64,000 nt of DNA from Pseudoalteromonas arctica A 37-1-2 (GTDB lineage: Bacteria; Pseudomonadota; Gammaproteobacteria; Enterobacterales; Alteromonadaceae): contig NZ_CP011025.1 of assembly GCF_000238395.3 (NCBI RefSeq), positions 3,410,001 through 3,474,000 of the forward strand, written 5' to 3'. Position numbers and translations under genes: made by a program. The notes below the pieces were generated by a model. That model had not been told where the DNA came from. It saw only the letters and a program-made list of their open reading frames with translations, and made no database searches. Below are positions 36,556 to 46,469 of the stretch, one piece after another; position 1 is the first letter of the stretch, and every line of letters starts with the position of its first letter.

Positions 36556-37002
36556 ATGAGCCTTTTAATAACGCTAAAAGATGCGCAAAAAGATGCGATG
36601 AGAGCTAAAGACAAACAACGTCTTAACCCTATTCGTATGGTACTTGCTGCAATCAAGCAACGTGAAATTGACGAGCGCATAGAACTAGACGACGCAGGTA
36701 TTACCTCCGTTATAGTGAAGCTTGTTAAACAACGTCGTGACTCTTACACTCAGTACAAAGATGCTGGGCGTGATGATTTAGCTGATATTGAAGCCAATGA
36801 AATAGTGGCGCTTGAAACTTTCTTACCTCAAAAATTGAGTGAAGAAGAAATCATTGCTCTCATTGATGCGGCTATTGCTGATACTAACGCAGCAGGTATG
36901 CAAGACATGGGTAAAGTAATGGGTATAATCAAAAGCAAAGCCGAAGGTCGTGCCGATATGGGCAAAATCTCTGGTTTAATTAAGCAACGATTAACTGCCT
37001 AA
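36556..37002 (+). CDS. yqeY: GatB/YqeY domain protein
   Basis: 148-aa protein of the YqeY family, related to the tail domain of GatB amidotransferase. It has the family pattern MVLAAIKQREIDER near the N-terminus and GMQDMGKVMG...KGLI-like motifs at the C-terminus. Its biochemical role is not established. It lies 19 nt after rpsU and ahead of a terminator, where rpsU-yqeY-dnaG order is common. Confidence 0.92.
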   Translation: MSLLITLKDAQKDAMRAKDKQRLNPIRMVLAAIKQREIDERIELDDAGITSVIVKLVKQRRDSYTQYKDAGRDDLADIEANEIVALETFLPQKLSEEEIIALIDAAIADTNAAGMQDMGKVMGIIKSKAEGRADMGKISGLIKQRLTA

Positions 37003-37035
37003 TACTCCCACATACATTAAAGTATGATTGAAGTG

Positions 37036-37066
37036 AACCGAGCCTTGCGCTCGGTTTCTTTGTTTT
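37036..37066 (+). terminator. Terminator after yqeY
   Basis: AACCGAGC-cttgc-GCTCGGTT followed by a T-rich tract. Placed before dnaG, it probably limits primase expression relative to rpsU, as in the E. coli operon. Confidence 0.8.
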
Positions 37067-37246
37067 TAACTTTAATAAAAAGTACACCTACTAGGTTACT
37101 TTAAAATGAAATTTTTTATAGCTTCCCTATTTATTTTGTTATCATTTTGGTAAGTTAAAGCACTTTATACTCTGCATCAAGCAAGTATAAAAAAGTAAAT
37201 TTCATATTCGTTATTCTTCTTATTATTTCAGGACTGTATTTTACTA

Positions 37247-38998
37247 ATGGCTGGAAAGATCCCACGTAACTTTATAGACGATTTACTTGCCAGAACCGAT
37301 ATTGTCGACCTGATAGACTCAAAAGTAGGTCTAAAAAAAGCAGGTAAGGATTATCAAGCTTGTTGCCCATTTCATAACGAAAAATCGCCCTCATTTACCG
37401 TATCGCAAGACAAACAGTTCTATCATTGCTTTGGTTGTGGCGCTAATGGTAATGCTATTTCGTTTGTAATGGAGTATGAAAAGCTTGAGTTTGTAGATGC
37501 TATTGAAGAAATAGCAAGCATGCTTAACTTAGAAGTACCTCGAGAACAAGGCACAAACTCAGCACCAGAACGTACTGCTGCGCAAAAGCGCTCTGATTAC
37601 GATTTAATGCTTCATACTGCGCGCTTTTATCAGCACCAATTAAAACACCACAGTAATTCTGCCGCCGTTATTGAATATGTAAAAGGCCGTGGTTTAAGTG
37701 GTGAAACAGTTAAAAAGTTTATGATTGGCTACGCCCCCAGCGAATGGGATGGATTATGTCTTCAGCTTGGCCGTAATAAAGAACAAAAAGAGCAATTAGT
37801 TGAATTAAAGCTAGCTTCAGAAAAAACACCAGGCAGACAATTTGATTTTTTCCGCGACCGATTAATGTTCCCTATTCGCGATAAACGCGGACGCGTTATT
37901 GCATTTGGTGGGCGTGTAATGCAAGCCGACCAAGGGCCAAAATATTTAAACTCGCCAGAGACCCGAATTTTTCATAAAGGCTTTGAGCTTTACGGACTTT
38001 ATGAAGCAAAGCAAGCCCATAAAAAACTTGAGCATGTAATGGTTGTGGAAGGTTACATGGATGTTGTTGCCTTAGCCGAGCAAGGGATTGAATATGCCGT
38101 TGCATCACTAGGTACCGCAACAACAAGCGAGCACATGCATACGCTGTTTAGAACAACAGATAAAGTAATCTGTTGTTACGATGGCGACAGAGCTGGCCGT
38201 GATGCAGCTTGGAGGGCGCTTGAAAACGCACTTCCTTATTTAAATGACGGTAAAGCACTGCAATTTACTTTTTTACCCGATGGCGAAGACCCTGACTCTC
38301 TTGTACAAAAAGAAGGTAAGGAGCAATTCGAATCGCGCCTAAGCCAAGCAGATGACTTTACCAAAGTATTGTTTAATAAATTAAGCCAAGAAGTTGATTT
38401 AACACTCGACTCAGGAAAAGCTAAATTACTCAGTGCAGCACTTCCACTCATTGAAAAAATCCCAAGTGAATTTTATCAAGAAAACATTCTTGAACAATTA
38501 GGGCGTTTAATCGGAAGAACACGTGAGCAATTAAATAACCGTTTAAAAACCCCAAAGCAACAGCATTCGATTGAACGTAAGTTTAAAATAACACCAATGC
38601 GTCAAGCGATTGGTATTTTAATTCAACATCCTAATTTGGCTAAAAATGTGCCATATTTGCCTGAACTCGCACAAATGAATATTGCTGGTATAGGGCTATT
38701 ATTACGCTTACAAGAGCAAGCTTTAGAAAAAGAAAGCATTACCACAGCGCAACTACTCGAATTTTTTAGAGGAACTGAAGATTACGAGCCCTTAATCAAG
38801 CTTGCAACGTGGCAACACGACATAAATGAAGAGCGTTTAGAGACGGTTTTTAAAAATACTTTCAAGTTTATTGAAGATCAGTGTTTAAATTATCGACTCG
38901 AGACCCTATTAATAAAGGACAAGACTCAAGGCCTTAGTAGCGACGAAAGACTTGAGTGTCATTTGTTAATGACAGCGTTAAAAGCCACTAACAGTTAG
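37247..38998 (+). CDS. dnaG: DNA primase
   Basis: Synthesises RNA primers for replication. The 583-aa protein (E. coli 581) has an N-terminal CHC2 zinc finger (Cys40, His43, Cys61, Cys64), the RNA-polymerase core with a Toprim domain (VVEGYMDVVAL and DGDRAGRDA) and a C-terminal helicase-binding domain. The TAG stop (38996-38998) is the first three bases of the MITE inserted downstream, so the element may have fixed the exact C-terminus. Confidence 0.96.
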   Translation: MAGKIPRNFIDDLLARTDIVDLIDSKVGLKKAGKDYQACCPFHNEKSPSFTVSQDKQFYHCFGCGANGNAISFVMEYEKLEFVDAIEEIASMLNLEVPREQGTNSAPERTAAQKRSDYDLMLHTARFYQHQLKHHSNSAAVIEYVKGRGLSGETVKKFMIGYAPSEWDGLCLQLGRNKEQKEQLVELKLASEKTPGRQFDFFRDRLMFPIRDKRGRVIAFGGRVMQADQGPKYLNSPETRIFHKGFELYGLYEAKQAHKKLEHVMVVEGYMDVVALAEQGIEYAVASLGTATTSEHMHTLFRTTDKVICCYDGDRAGRDAAWRALENALPYLNDGKALQFTFLPDGEDPDSLVQKEGKEQFESRLSQADDFTKVLFNKLSQEVDLTLDSGKAKLLSAALPLIEKIPSEFYQENILEQLGRLIGRTREQLNNRLKTPKQQHSIERKFKITPMRQAIGILIQHPNLAKNVPYLPELAQMNIAGIGLLLRLQEQALEKESITTAQLLEFFRGTEDYEPLIKLATWQHDINEERLETVFKNTFKFIEDQCLNYRLETLLIKDKTQGLSSDERLECHLLMTALKATNS

Positions 38999-39263
38999 GG
39001 TCTGTTTATCTTTCGAGGTTAAGTTTACAGCAGTGTGTTTGGTATTTAGACAAGGCAGAGCCTATGTAGTGTGGTTATTCCACATAAATAGGCGATAACG
39101 CAGCATAAATGCCAAACACGCGCTGCCCTTTGGGTTCGACCCAAGGGAGGTTTACTCTTTGTTGCTCGGTTTTTACTTAGCCCACTAGGTTACAAACCTC
39201 GCGCCGCGATTAAACCACCCTTGGATAGAACAAACTTTAATCCTGAAAGACCAACAGACCCTA
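38996..39263. mobile_element. MITE-like element, copy B (268 bp, TA-flanked)
   Basis: Ends are TAGGGTCTGTT and AACAGACCCTA (11-bp terminal inverted repeats including TA). The length equals copy A at 24594-24861, in inverted orientation, with an identical 42-nt internal block. No open frame. It sits between dnaG and rpoD, overlapping the dnaG stop codon. Confidence 0.85.
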
Positions 39264-39281
39264 GTCAAAATTGATTTAAAC

Positions 39282-39290
39282 TGTTATACT
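39282..39290 (+). promoter_or_regulatory. Candidate extended -10 promoter for rpoD
   Basis: TG-t-TATACT, an extended -10 motif, lies 19 nt past the MITE and 99 nt ahead of the rpoD start. No good -35 hexamer is present at the expected spacing. The region 39264-39388 holds no gene. Confidence 0.4.
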
Positions 39291-39388
39291 GTGCTATTCA
39301 CTGCGTCACATTATTCTAGTTGGCTTTAATGCAAACTACATGATGGCGCCTGTTGTATCAACTTATCAGAGTGGAAGAAACAATCTCT

Positions 39389-41236
39389 ATGGATCCAACT
39401 CCTCAGTCACAATTAAAACTTCTGATTCAAAAAGGTAAAGAGCAAGGCTACTTAACTTTTGCAGAAGTAAATGATCACCTTCCACAAGACATTATAGACT
39501 CAGATCAAGTAGAAGATATCATAAGCATGATTAATGATATGGGTATCAAGGTTAGCGAAAACGCGCCTGATGCTGATGAATTAATGATGCAAGAAACAAC
39601 GACAGACGAAGACGCAGCTGAAGCTGCCGCTGCAGCCCTTGCGACTGTAGAAAAAGAAATCGGCCGTACAACGGATCCGGTTCGCATGTACATGCGTGAA
39701 ATGGGTACTGTTGAACTTCTTACACGTGAAGGCGAAATTGTAATCGCTAAACGTATCGAAGAAGGCATTAACCAAGTACAGATTTCTGTTGCAGAGTACC
39801 CTGAAGCAATCACTTACCTGCTAGAGCAGTGGGATAAGTTTGAAGCTGAAGAAATGCGTTTAAGCGATATCATCGTTGGATTTATCGATCCTAATGAAGA
39901 TACAGCGCCAATTTCAGCAACTAATATCGGTTCAGAATTAAGTGCTAAGCAACTTGATGACGATAAAGATGACAAAGATGATGCTGATAGCGATGACGAA
40001 GATGAAGAAGAAGTAGACACAGGGCCAGATCCTGAAGAAGCGCGCATTCATTTTGAAAATTTACGTGATTTATACAATAAAGCACGTGATACGTTTGAAG
40101 CTAAAGGTCGTTCGCATCCTGAATCACAAGCCGCCATTTTTGAAATTGGTGAGCTTTTCAGAACCTTTAAATTAATACCTAAACAGTTTGACCGCATGGT
40201 AAATAACATGCGTGAAATGATGGATCGTGTTCGCGTTCAAGAACGTCTAATCATGAAACAAGCTGTACAAATTGCTAAATTACCGAAGAAAACATTCGTT
40301 AAGCATTTTGCTAACAACGAAACTGACGCTTCATGGGTAGATTTAGAAATTTCAGGTAACGAAAAGTATTCAGCTAAACTTGAAGAAGTTAAGCCAGAAA
40401 TCATTCGTAGCATTAATAAACTATCTGTTATTGAACAAACAACAGGTTTAAGCATTGAGCGTATTAAAGACATTAACCGTCGAATGAGCATTGGTGAAGC
40501 GAAAGCACGCCGTGCAAAAAAAGAAATGGTTGAAGCTAACTTACGTCTTGTAATCTCAATAGCTAAAAAATATACAAACCGTGGCTTACAATTCTTGGAT
40601 TTAATTCAAGAAGGTAACATTGGTCTGATGAAAGCAGTTGATAAGTTTGAATATCGCCGTGGTTATAAGTTCTCTACTTATGCTACGTGGTGGATACGTC
40701 AAGCAATCACTCGCTCTATTGCTGACCAAGCAAGAACAATCCGTATTCCAGTACATATGATTGAAACGATTAATAAACTTAACCGTATTTCTCGTCAAAT
40801 GTTACAAGAAATGGGTCGTGAGCCAAATCCAGAAGAATTAGCAGAACGCATGATGATGCCTGAGGATAAAATCCGTAAGGTACTTAAGATTGCTAAAGAG
40901 CCAATTTCAATGGAAACACCAATCGGTGATGATGAAGATTCTCACTTAGGTGACTTTATCGAAGATACAACTATTGATTCGCCAATTGATTCGGCAACAA
41001 TGGAGTCTCTTCGTGGCGCGACTAACGATGTACTTGCAGGCCTAACAGCCCGTGAAGCTAAAGTACTACGTATGCGTTTTGGTATTGATATGAATACCGA
41101 CCACACCTTAGAAGAAGTAGGTAAACAGTTTGACGTAACACGTGAACGTATTCGTCAAATAGAAGCGAAAGCGCTGCGTAAATTACGCCACCCTTCTCGC
41201 TCAGATTTACTGAAAAGCTTTTTAGACGCTAAATAA
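39389..41236 (+). CDS. rpoD: Primary sigma factor sigma-70 (RpoD)
   Basis: Housekeeping sigma subunit of RNA polymerase. The 615-aa protein (E. coli 613) starts [21 protein letters not shown] (region 1.1). A non-conserved region follows with a strongly acidic stretch (Asp/Glu-rich, about 190-220). Regions 2 ([26 protein letters not shown]), 3 and 4.2 ([23 protein letters not shown]) are complete. The ATG at 39389 matches family starts; upstream in-frame TTG codons are unlikely starts. Confidence 0.97.
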   Translation: MDPTPQSQLKLLIQKGKEQGYLTFAEVNDHLPQDIIDSDQVEDIISMINDMGIKVSENAPDADELMMQETTTDEDAAEAAAAALATVEKEIGRTTDPVRMYMREMGTVELLTREGEIVIAKRIEEGINQVQISVAEYPEAITYLLEQWDKFEAEEMRLSDIIVGFIDPNEDTAPISATNIGSELSAKQLDDDKDDKDDADSDDEDEEEVDTGPDPEEARIHFENLRDLYNKARDTFEAKGRSHPESQAAIFEIGELFRTFKLIPKQFDRMVNNMREMMDRVRVQERLIMKQAVQIAKLPKKTFVKHFANNETDASWVDLEISGNEKYSAKLEEVKPEIIRSINKLSVIEQTTGLSIERIKDINRRMSIGEAKARRAKKEMVEANLRLVISIAKKYTNRGLQFLDLIQEGNIGLMKAVDKFEYRRGYKFSTYATWWIRQAITRSIADQARTIRIPVHMIETINKLNRISRQMLQEMGREPNPEELAERMMMPEDKIRKVLKIAKEPISMETPIGDDEDSHLGDFIEDTTIDSPIDSATMESLRGATNDVLAGLTAREAKVLRMRFGIDMNTDHTLEEVGKQFDVTRERIRQIEAKALRKLRHPSRSDLLKSFLDAK

Positions 41237-41256
41237 TTTAGCGCTACTATATAAAC

Positions 41257-41285
41257 TAAAAAGGCCGCTATAGCGGCCTTTTTTC
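41257..41285 (+). terminator. Strong terminator after rpoD
   Basis: AAAAGGCCGCTATAGCGGCC followed by TTTTTT: an 8-bp GC-rich perfect palindrome with A and T tracts. Confidence 0.9.
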
Positions 41286-41303
41286 TATTTGAAGGAAATA
41301 ATC

Positions 41304-42185
41304 ATGGCTTGGATCCAAATTCGTATTAACGCCAATGCTGCAACAGCAGATGCAGTAAGTGACCTATTAATGGAAGCGGGTAGTGCTTCAGTAACCTTTA
41401 TTGACGCAAAAGACACCCCTATTTACGAACCCAAAATTGGCACCGTTGTATTTTGGGCTGATACAACAGTAATTGGCTTGTTTGAAGCTAATCACGATAT
41501 GAATGAAGTCGTTGCGTTATTGAAACGCCATGATGAACTAAAAGACAATTTAGTATACAAAATAGAGCAGCTTGAGGATAAAGACTGGGAACGTGAATGG
41601 ATGGATAACTTCCACCCTATTCAATTTGGTGAAAGGCTATGGATTTGTCCAAGCTGGCGCGACATTCCAGATCCTGATGCAGTAAATGTACTGCTTGACC
41701 CTGGCCTTGCCTTTGGTACGGGCACACATGCAACAACGGCCTTATGTCTTAAGTGGTTAGAAAGCCAAGATCTAACAGGTAAAACGGTTGTTGATTTTGG
41801 TTGTGGCTCAGGCATTTTAGGTATTGCAGCTATAAAACTAGGCGCAGAGCGCATGATTGGGATTGATATTGATCCTCAAGCGCTTGAGGCAAGCCTCGAT
41901 AATGCTAACCGTAATGGCGTTGCAGACAAACTTGAAGTATACCTTCCAGAAAACCAACCTGAGTTTACCGCCGACATAGTAGTGGCAAATATATTAGCCC
42001 AGCCACTTCGCGAATTGCACAGTGTAATTTTAGGTTTATTAAAGCCAGGTGGAAAAATTGCCATGTCGGGTATTTTAGAAGAACAAGCACAATCAGTTGC
42101 TGATATTTATGCACCGTTTATTGAACTAGATGACATTGCCGTTGAAGGTGATTGGACTCGAGTAAGTGGCACTAAAAAAGCGTAA
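41304..42185 (+). CDS. prmA: Ribosomal protein L11 methyltransferase
   Basis: Trimethylates ribosomal protein L11. The 293-aa protein (E. coli 293) has an N-terminal L11-binding domain and a SAM domain with [30 protein letters not shown] and [12 protein letters not shown] 41304 follows a GAAGGA site; upstream in-frame codons lie in the rpoD terminator. It ends before a terminator that separates it from dusB-fis. Confidence 0.96.
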   Translation: MAWIQIRINANAATADAVSDLLMEAGSASVTFIDAKDTPIYEPKIGTVVFWADTTVIGLFEANHDMNEVVALLKRHDELKDNLVYKIEQLEDKDWEREWMDNFHPIQFGERLWICPSWRDIPDPDAVNVLLDPGLAFGTGTHATTALCLKWLESQDLTGKTVVDFGCGSGILGIAAIKLGAERMIGIDIDPQALEASLDNANRNGVADKLEVYLPENQPEFTADIVVANILAQPLRELHSVILGLLKPGGKIAMSGILEEQAQSVADIYAPFIELDDIAVEGDWTRVSGTKKA

Positions 42186-42229
42186 TAAACTGCACAACCA
42201 AATTTAGAGCATTAACTCAAAACCTGCAT

Positions 42230-42265
42230 GTAAAGCCTGTATTTAACAGGCTTTACTATTTTTTT
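42230..42265 (+). terminator. Terminator after prmA
   Basis: GTAAAGCCTGT-attta-ACAGGCTTTAC followed by TATTTTTTT: an 11-bp perfect stem. Confidence 0.85.
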
Positions 42266-42405
42266 ACATATTAAAAGTTTTCTGATTATTGTGTAAAAAA
42301 TAAAACTTGTATAAATTTCAAACAAATCAACCTACTTGTCATGTGGTTATCAAATGTCAATACGAAAAGGGCAAAAAAAAGTTACTTTTGTTCAATTTAT
42401 AGCCT

Positions 42406-42433
42406 TTGATTTTTGTGAAAAAAACCGTAAACT
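42406..42433 (+). promoter_or_regulatory. Candidate dusB-fis promoter with GC-rich discriminator
   Basis: TTGATT (42406-42411), 16 nt, TAAACT (42428-42433), then TAGCGCC before the likely start. A GC-rich discriminator at this operon is known to give stringent control in E. coli. A/T tracts upstream could bind Fis itself. Confidence 0.4.
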
Positions 42434-42466
42434 TAGCGCCCCTTGAAAAGAGGCCTATTGAATATA

Positions 42467-43438
42467 GTGCGTATCGGTAAATACCAACTTGAGAATAATG
42501 TAATTGTCGCGCCAATGGCTGGCATTACAGACAGACCATTTAGACAACTTTGCCGTCGTTTAGGCGCAGGGCTAGCTGTTTCTGAAATGCTATCGTCTAA
42601 TCCTAAGGTTTGGAAAACGGAAAAGTCGATGAACCGTATGGATCACAGCGGTGAGTCGGGTATACGCGCTGTGCAAATTGCAGGAGCAGATCCTGAGCTT
42701 ATGGCGCAGGCCGCACAATTCAATGTTGCTAACGGTGCACAGATCATAGATATCAATATGGGGTGCCCAGCAAAAAAAGTGAACAAGAAACTCGCAGGCT
42801 CTGCCTTATTACAGTTTCCTGAACTTGTGGAAGAGATTATTGATGCAGTCGTTAATGCTGTTGATATACCTGTGACACTTAAAATCCGTACAGGATGGGA
42901 TCCGGATAACCGTAATGGTGTAGAGATTGCGAGAATAGCTGAACGTTATGGCATTGCATCACTTGCTGTACATGGGCGTACGCGCGCATGTATGTACAAA
43001 GGTGATGCTGAGTACGCCACGATTAGGGATATAAAACGTTCAGTGTCGATCCCTGTTGTTGCCAATGGTGATATTACATCACCAGAAAAAGCAAAACAGG
43101 TTTTAGACTATACGGGTGCAGATGCCATTATGATTGGCCGAGCCGCCCAAGGTCGCCCTTGGATATTTAGGGAGATAGACCACTATTTGCGAACTGGGGA
43201 ACACTTACAGCCGCCTGCTATTGCAGAGGTGCGCAGTATTTTAATGGAGCATTTAACAAACCTCCATCTGTTTTACGGTGAGCCAATGGGAGCGCGAATT
43301 GCTCGCAAACATGTATCTTGGTATTTGCAAACCCATGACAGTGATGGTCAGTTTAGGCGAGTATTTAATGCGCTCGACAACCCACAAGCACAGGTCGTCG
43401 CATTAGAGCAATACTTTAAAACACTAGCAGCTAACTAA
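42467..43438 (+). CDS. dusB: tRNA-dihydrouridine synthase B
   Basis: FMN enzyme that reduces uridine to dihydrouridine in tRNA. The 323-aa protein (from GTG 42467, [11 protein letters not shown], aligning with E. coli MRIGQYQL) has [14 protein letters not shown], the catalytic Cys in [19 protein letters not shown] and [12 protein letters not shown]. Alternative starts are TTG 42458 (better spaced behind GAGG) and TTG 42443; the start is therefore uncertain. It lies 19 nt ahead of fis, a conserved pair. Confidence 0.94.
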   Translation: MRIGKYQLENNVIVAPMAGITDRPFRQLCRRLGAGLAVSEMLSSNPKVWKTEKSMNRMDHSGESGIRAVQIAGADPELMAQAAQFNVANGAQIIDINMGCPAKKVNKKLAGSALLQFPELVEEIIDAVVNAVDIPVTLKIRTGWDPDNRNGVEIARIAERYGIASLAVHGRTRACMYKGDAEYATIRDIKRSVSIPVVANGDITSPEKAKQVLDYTGADAIMIGRAAQGRPWIFREIDHYLRTGEHLQPPAIAEVRSILMEHLTNLHLFYGEPMGARIARKHVSWYLQTHDSDGQFRRVFNALDNPQAQVVALEQYFKTLAAN

Positions 43439-43457
43439 GAAAGAAAGAGACTTAATA

Positions 43458-43748
43458 ATGTTCGAACAAAACGTGACTTCTCCATTTATCACTAACCCTC
43501 ATGTTCAGTCACACGAGAAACCGCAGCCATTGCGTGATGCAGTAAAAAAAGCTGTTCACCACTATTTAAAGCAGCTTAACGGTCAAGATGTGCAAGACGT
43601 TTACGACCTTGTTCTTTCAGAGCTAGAAGCGCCATTACTTGAAGAAGTGATGACATATACACGTGGTAACCAAACTCGTGCAGCAATTTTACTAGGTATC
43701 AACCGTGGTACTTTACGTAAAAAGCTTAAAAAATACGGCATGAACTAA
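43458..43748 (+). CDS. fis: Nucleoid protein Fis
   Basis: DNA-bending nucleoid protein and growth-phase regulator. The 96-aa protein (E. coli 98) keeps the C-terminal helix-turn-helix [26 protein letters not shown] nearly unchanged, while the N-terminal arm is more divergent. It is co-transcribed with dusB and ends at a strong terminator. Confidence 0.97.
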   Translation: MFEQNVTSPFITNPHVQSHEKPQPLRDAVKKAVHHYLKQLNGQDVQDVYDLVLSELEAPLLEEVMTYTRGNQTRAAILLGINRGTLRKKLKKYGMN

Positions 43749-43782
43749 TATGCTGGCTGTGATTTATCACAGCTAATTATTA

Positions 43783-43808
43783 AAAAAGCACCCTAGGGTG
43801 CTTTTTTT
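43783..43808 (+). terminator. Terminator after fis
   Basis: AAAAAAGCACCC-TAGGGTGC followed by TTTTTTT: a perfect palindrome with A and T tracts. Confidence 0.9.
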
Positions 43809-43939
43809 ATGCCCGTAGTTTAATAGCCGTGTTGCAAAATGCTCACCCTCATCGGCGCTTTATAAGTCGTTTTTTGAGTTGTAATCAGTTAAAATGCCCG
43901 CTTCTAAGCTAGCTCATTAACTGAGGAAATCAAACTACA

Positions 43940-45526
43940 ATGGATACTCATCGTCCCATTCGTCGCGCACTATTAAGTGTGTCTGATAAAACCGGTATTG
44001 TTGAATTTGCCCGCGCACTAGAAGCGCAAGGCGTTGATATATTATCAACTGGCGGCACATGTAAACTACTTGCTGATAACGGCATAAAAGTGACTGAAGT
44101 ATCAGATCACACAGGCCACCCTGAAATCATGGATGGTCGCGTAAAAACTCTTCACCCAAAAATTCACGGCGGCATATTAGCCCGTCGCGGACAAGATGAA
44201 AGCGTAATGGCAGATAACAACATTTCTGCTATCGACATAGTTGTAGTTAACTTATACCCCTTTGCGAATACAGTCGCTCAAGAAAACTGCAGCCTTGAAG
44301 ATGCTATTGAAAATATTGATATTGGCGGCCCTACAATGGTTCGTGCAGCCGCTAAAAACCACAAAGACGTAACAATCGTGGTAAACGCGAGCGACTACGA
44401 CCGTGTTATTAGCGAAATGCAAAACAACAATGGCTCTACTACGTATAAAACACGTTTTGACTTAGCGATTGCGGCTTACGAGCACACTGCCGCATACGAT
44501 GGCATGATTGCTAACTACTTCGGTAAAATGGTTCCTGATTACACCGAGGAAGCTGCTGTAGAGACTAAATTCCCACGTACTATCAATATGCAGTTCACTA
44601 AAAAGCAAGATATGCGTTACGGTGAAAACTCACATCAAGATGCTGCTTTTTATGTTGAAAGTGACATTGCTGAAGCATCAGTTGCAACAGCAACTCAATT
44701 GCAAGGTAAGGCCCTTTCGTTTAACAACATTGCAGATACCGATGCAGCACTTGAATGTGTTAAAGAATTTGACGTACCTGCGTGCGTAATTGTAAAACAT
44801 GCTAACCCGTGTGGTGTTTCAATTGGGGACAATATTCTACAAGCATACGAGCGCGCTTTTAAAACAGACCCTACATCAGCATTTGGTGGCATTATTGCCT
44901 TTAACCGAGAGCTAGATGCAGCAACTGCACAAGCAATTGTTGATCGTCAGTTTGTTGAAGTCATTATCGCACCTAGTATTTCGAGCGACGCTGCAAAAAT
45001 TGTTGAAGCTAAAAAGAACGTTCGTTTATTAGAATGTGGACAGTGGACAGGTAAAGCAGCTGGCCAAGATATTAAACGCGTTAACGGCGGTATTTTAGTT
45101 CAAGACCGCGATTTAGGCATGGTAACGCAAGGCGACTTAAAAGTTGTTTCTAAGCGCCAGCCTACAGAGCAAGAACTTAAAGATTTACTATTTTGTTGGA
45201 AAGTAGCTAAGTTTGTTAAATCAAACGCAATTGTTTATGCCCGTGACGGTATGACCATTGGTGTAGGCGCAGGCCAAATGAGCCGCGTATACTCAGCTAA
45301 AATTGCAGGCATAAAAGCTGCAGACGAAAACCTTGAAGTTAAAGGCTCAGTTATGGCGTCTGATGCGTTCTTCCCATTCCGTGATGGAATTGACGCAGCA
45401 GCAGCCGCAGGTATTACTGCGGTAATTCAGCCAGGTGGCTCAATGCGTGATGAAGAAGTGATTGCAGCTGCTGATGAAGCTGGCATGGCAATGGTACTTA
45501 CTGGTATGCGCCATTTCCGCCACTAA
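43940..45526 (+). CDS. purH: Bifunctional AICAR transformylase / IMP cyclohydrolase
   Basis: Last two steps of IMP synthesis. The 528-aa protein (E. coli 529) has the N-terminal cyclohydrolase (MGS-like) domain with [11 protein letters not shown] and [14 protein letters not shown]. The C-terminal transformylase carries KHANPCG and [13 protein letters not shown] terminator follows. purD lies 0.9 kb downstream, with one methyltransferase gene between. Confidence 0.97.
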   Translation: MDTHRPIRRALLSVSDKTGIVEFARALEAQGVDILSTGGTCKLLADNGIKVTEVSDHTGHPEIMDGRVKTLHPKIHGGILARRGQDESVMADNNISAIDIVVVNLYPFANTVAQENCSLEDAIENIDIGGPTMVRAAAKNHKDVTIVVNASDYDRVISEMQNNNGSTTYKTRFDLAIAAYEHTAAYDGMIANYFGKMVPDYTEEAAVETKFPRTINMQFTKKQDMRYGENSHQDAAFYVESDIAEASVATATQLQGKALSFNNIADTDAALECVKEFDVPACVIVKHANPCGVSIGDNILQAYERAFKTDPTSAFGGIIAFNRELDAATAQAIVDRQFVEVIIAPSISSDAAKIVEAKKNVRLLECGQWTGKAAGQDIKRVNGGILVQDRDLGMVTQGDLKVVSKRQPTEQELKDLLFCWKVAKFVKSNAIVYARDGMTIGVGAGQMSRVYSAKIAGIKAADENLEVKGSVMASDAFFPFRDGIDAAAAAGITAVIQPGGSMRDEEVIAAADEAGMAMVLTGMRHFRH

Positions 45527-45532
45527 TCACAC

Positions 45533-45563
45533 AAAGGGTTAAACGTTGGTTTAACCCTTTTTG
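45533..45563 (+). terminator. Terminator after purH
   Basis: AAAGGGTTAAAC-gttg-GTTTAACCCTTT then TTTG: a 12-bp perfect stem starting 6 nt past the stop. Confidence 0.85.
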
Positions 45564-45632
45564 TTTGCTATAAATTCACGTATTCTGATTATTCAATAAC
45601 CTATTTAAAATTATAATGTGAAGGAACAAACA

Positions 45633-46454
45633 ATGAAATTTGCGCTAAAATCGCTACTTGTAGCCACACTAACGATGACATCGACTATGGCGCTTAGCCA
45701 TAACCACGAATCGAGCCTTGAGCATGCACTTCAATCAAGCGAACGTAGCGCTAAAAACAGCGTTCGTGACGAATATCGTCACCCAGCTCAAACACTTGCA
45801 TTTTTTGGCTTTAAACCAACTATGACAGTTGTTGAAATTGCGCCAGGCGGTGGTTGGTATAGTGAAATTTTAGCGCCAGCACTAAAAGAGCAAGGCACTT
45901 ATTATGCCGCGCACTTTCCTGCTGATTCATCAGTTGGCTACTACCAACGCTCTCTTGCGGGCTTTAAACAAAAAGTAGCTGAAGATGAGCGCTTTAGTAG
46001 CGTTAAAATTACTGAGTTTGCACCTGTAACACATTTAGATATTGCGCCAGCTGGCAGTGCCGATATGGTTTTAACTTTCCGTAATGTGCATAACTGGTAT
46101 ATGGGCAAAGATAAAAGCGGTGCATTAAGTGCATTCCAAGCTTTTTATAAAGCCCTTAAACCAGGTGGTACATTAGGTTTAGTTGAACACCGTTTAGCTG
46201 AAGAGCGTGCTGACGAAGATCAAAAAACATCAGGTTATATGAAGCAGAGCTACGTAGTAGACCTTGCTGAGCAAGCTGGGTTTGAATTAGTAGCAAGCAA
46301 TGAAATAAATGCAAATCCAAAAGATACAGCCGATCACCCTAAAGGTGTATGGACGCTACCACCAAGCTTAAGACTCGGCGAACAAGATGCTGACAAATAT
46401 AAAGCCATTGGTGAAAGCGACCGCATGACGCTGAAATTTAAGAAACCGCTTTAA
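45633..46454 (+). CDS. Exported class I SAM-dependent methyltransferase-like protein
   Basis: The 273-aa protein begins with a signal peptide (hydrophobic core about 5-20, cleavage near ALS-HN) and then has a Rossmann methyltransferase fold: VVEIAPGGGWYSEILAP (SAM motif I), VLTFRNVHNWY and LKPGGTLGLVEHR. A methyltransferase with a signal peptide is odd because SAM is cytoplasmic, but this family (COG4798-like) typically has one. Its substrate is unknown. ATG 45633 follows GAAGGA. It lies between purH and purD, 15 nt before purD, and so is probably co-transcribed with it. Confidence 0.82.
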   Translation: MKFALKSLLVATLTMTSTMALSHNHESSLEHALQSSERSAKNSVRDEYRHPAQTLAFFGFKPTMTVVEIAPGGGWYSEILAPALKEQGTYYAAHFPADSSVGYYQRSLAGFKQKVAEDERFSSVKITEFAPVTHLDIAPAGSADMVLTFRNVHNWYMGKDKSGALSAFQAFYKALKPGGTLGLVEHRLAEERADEDQKTSGYMKQSYVVDLAEQAGFELVASNEINANPKDTADHPKGVWTLPPSLRLGEQDADKYKAIGESDRMTLKFKKPL

Positions 46455-46469
46455 ATAGGAATTTTCGCC

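Noticed and set aside
37106..37153. A 15-codon frame (MKFFIASLFILLSFW) between yqeY and dnaG.
   Set aside because: Hydrophobic and leader-like but with only a weak ribosome site; too short to support without conservation data.
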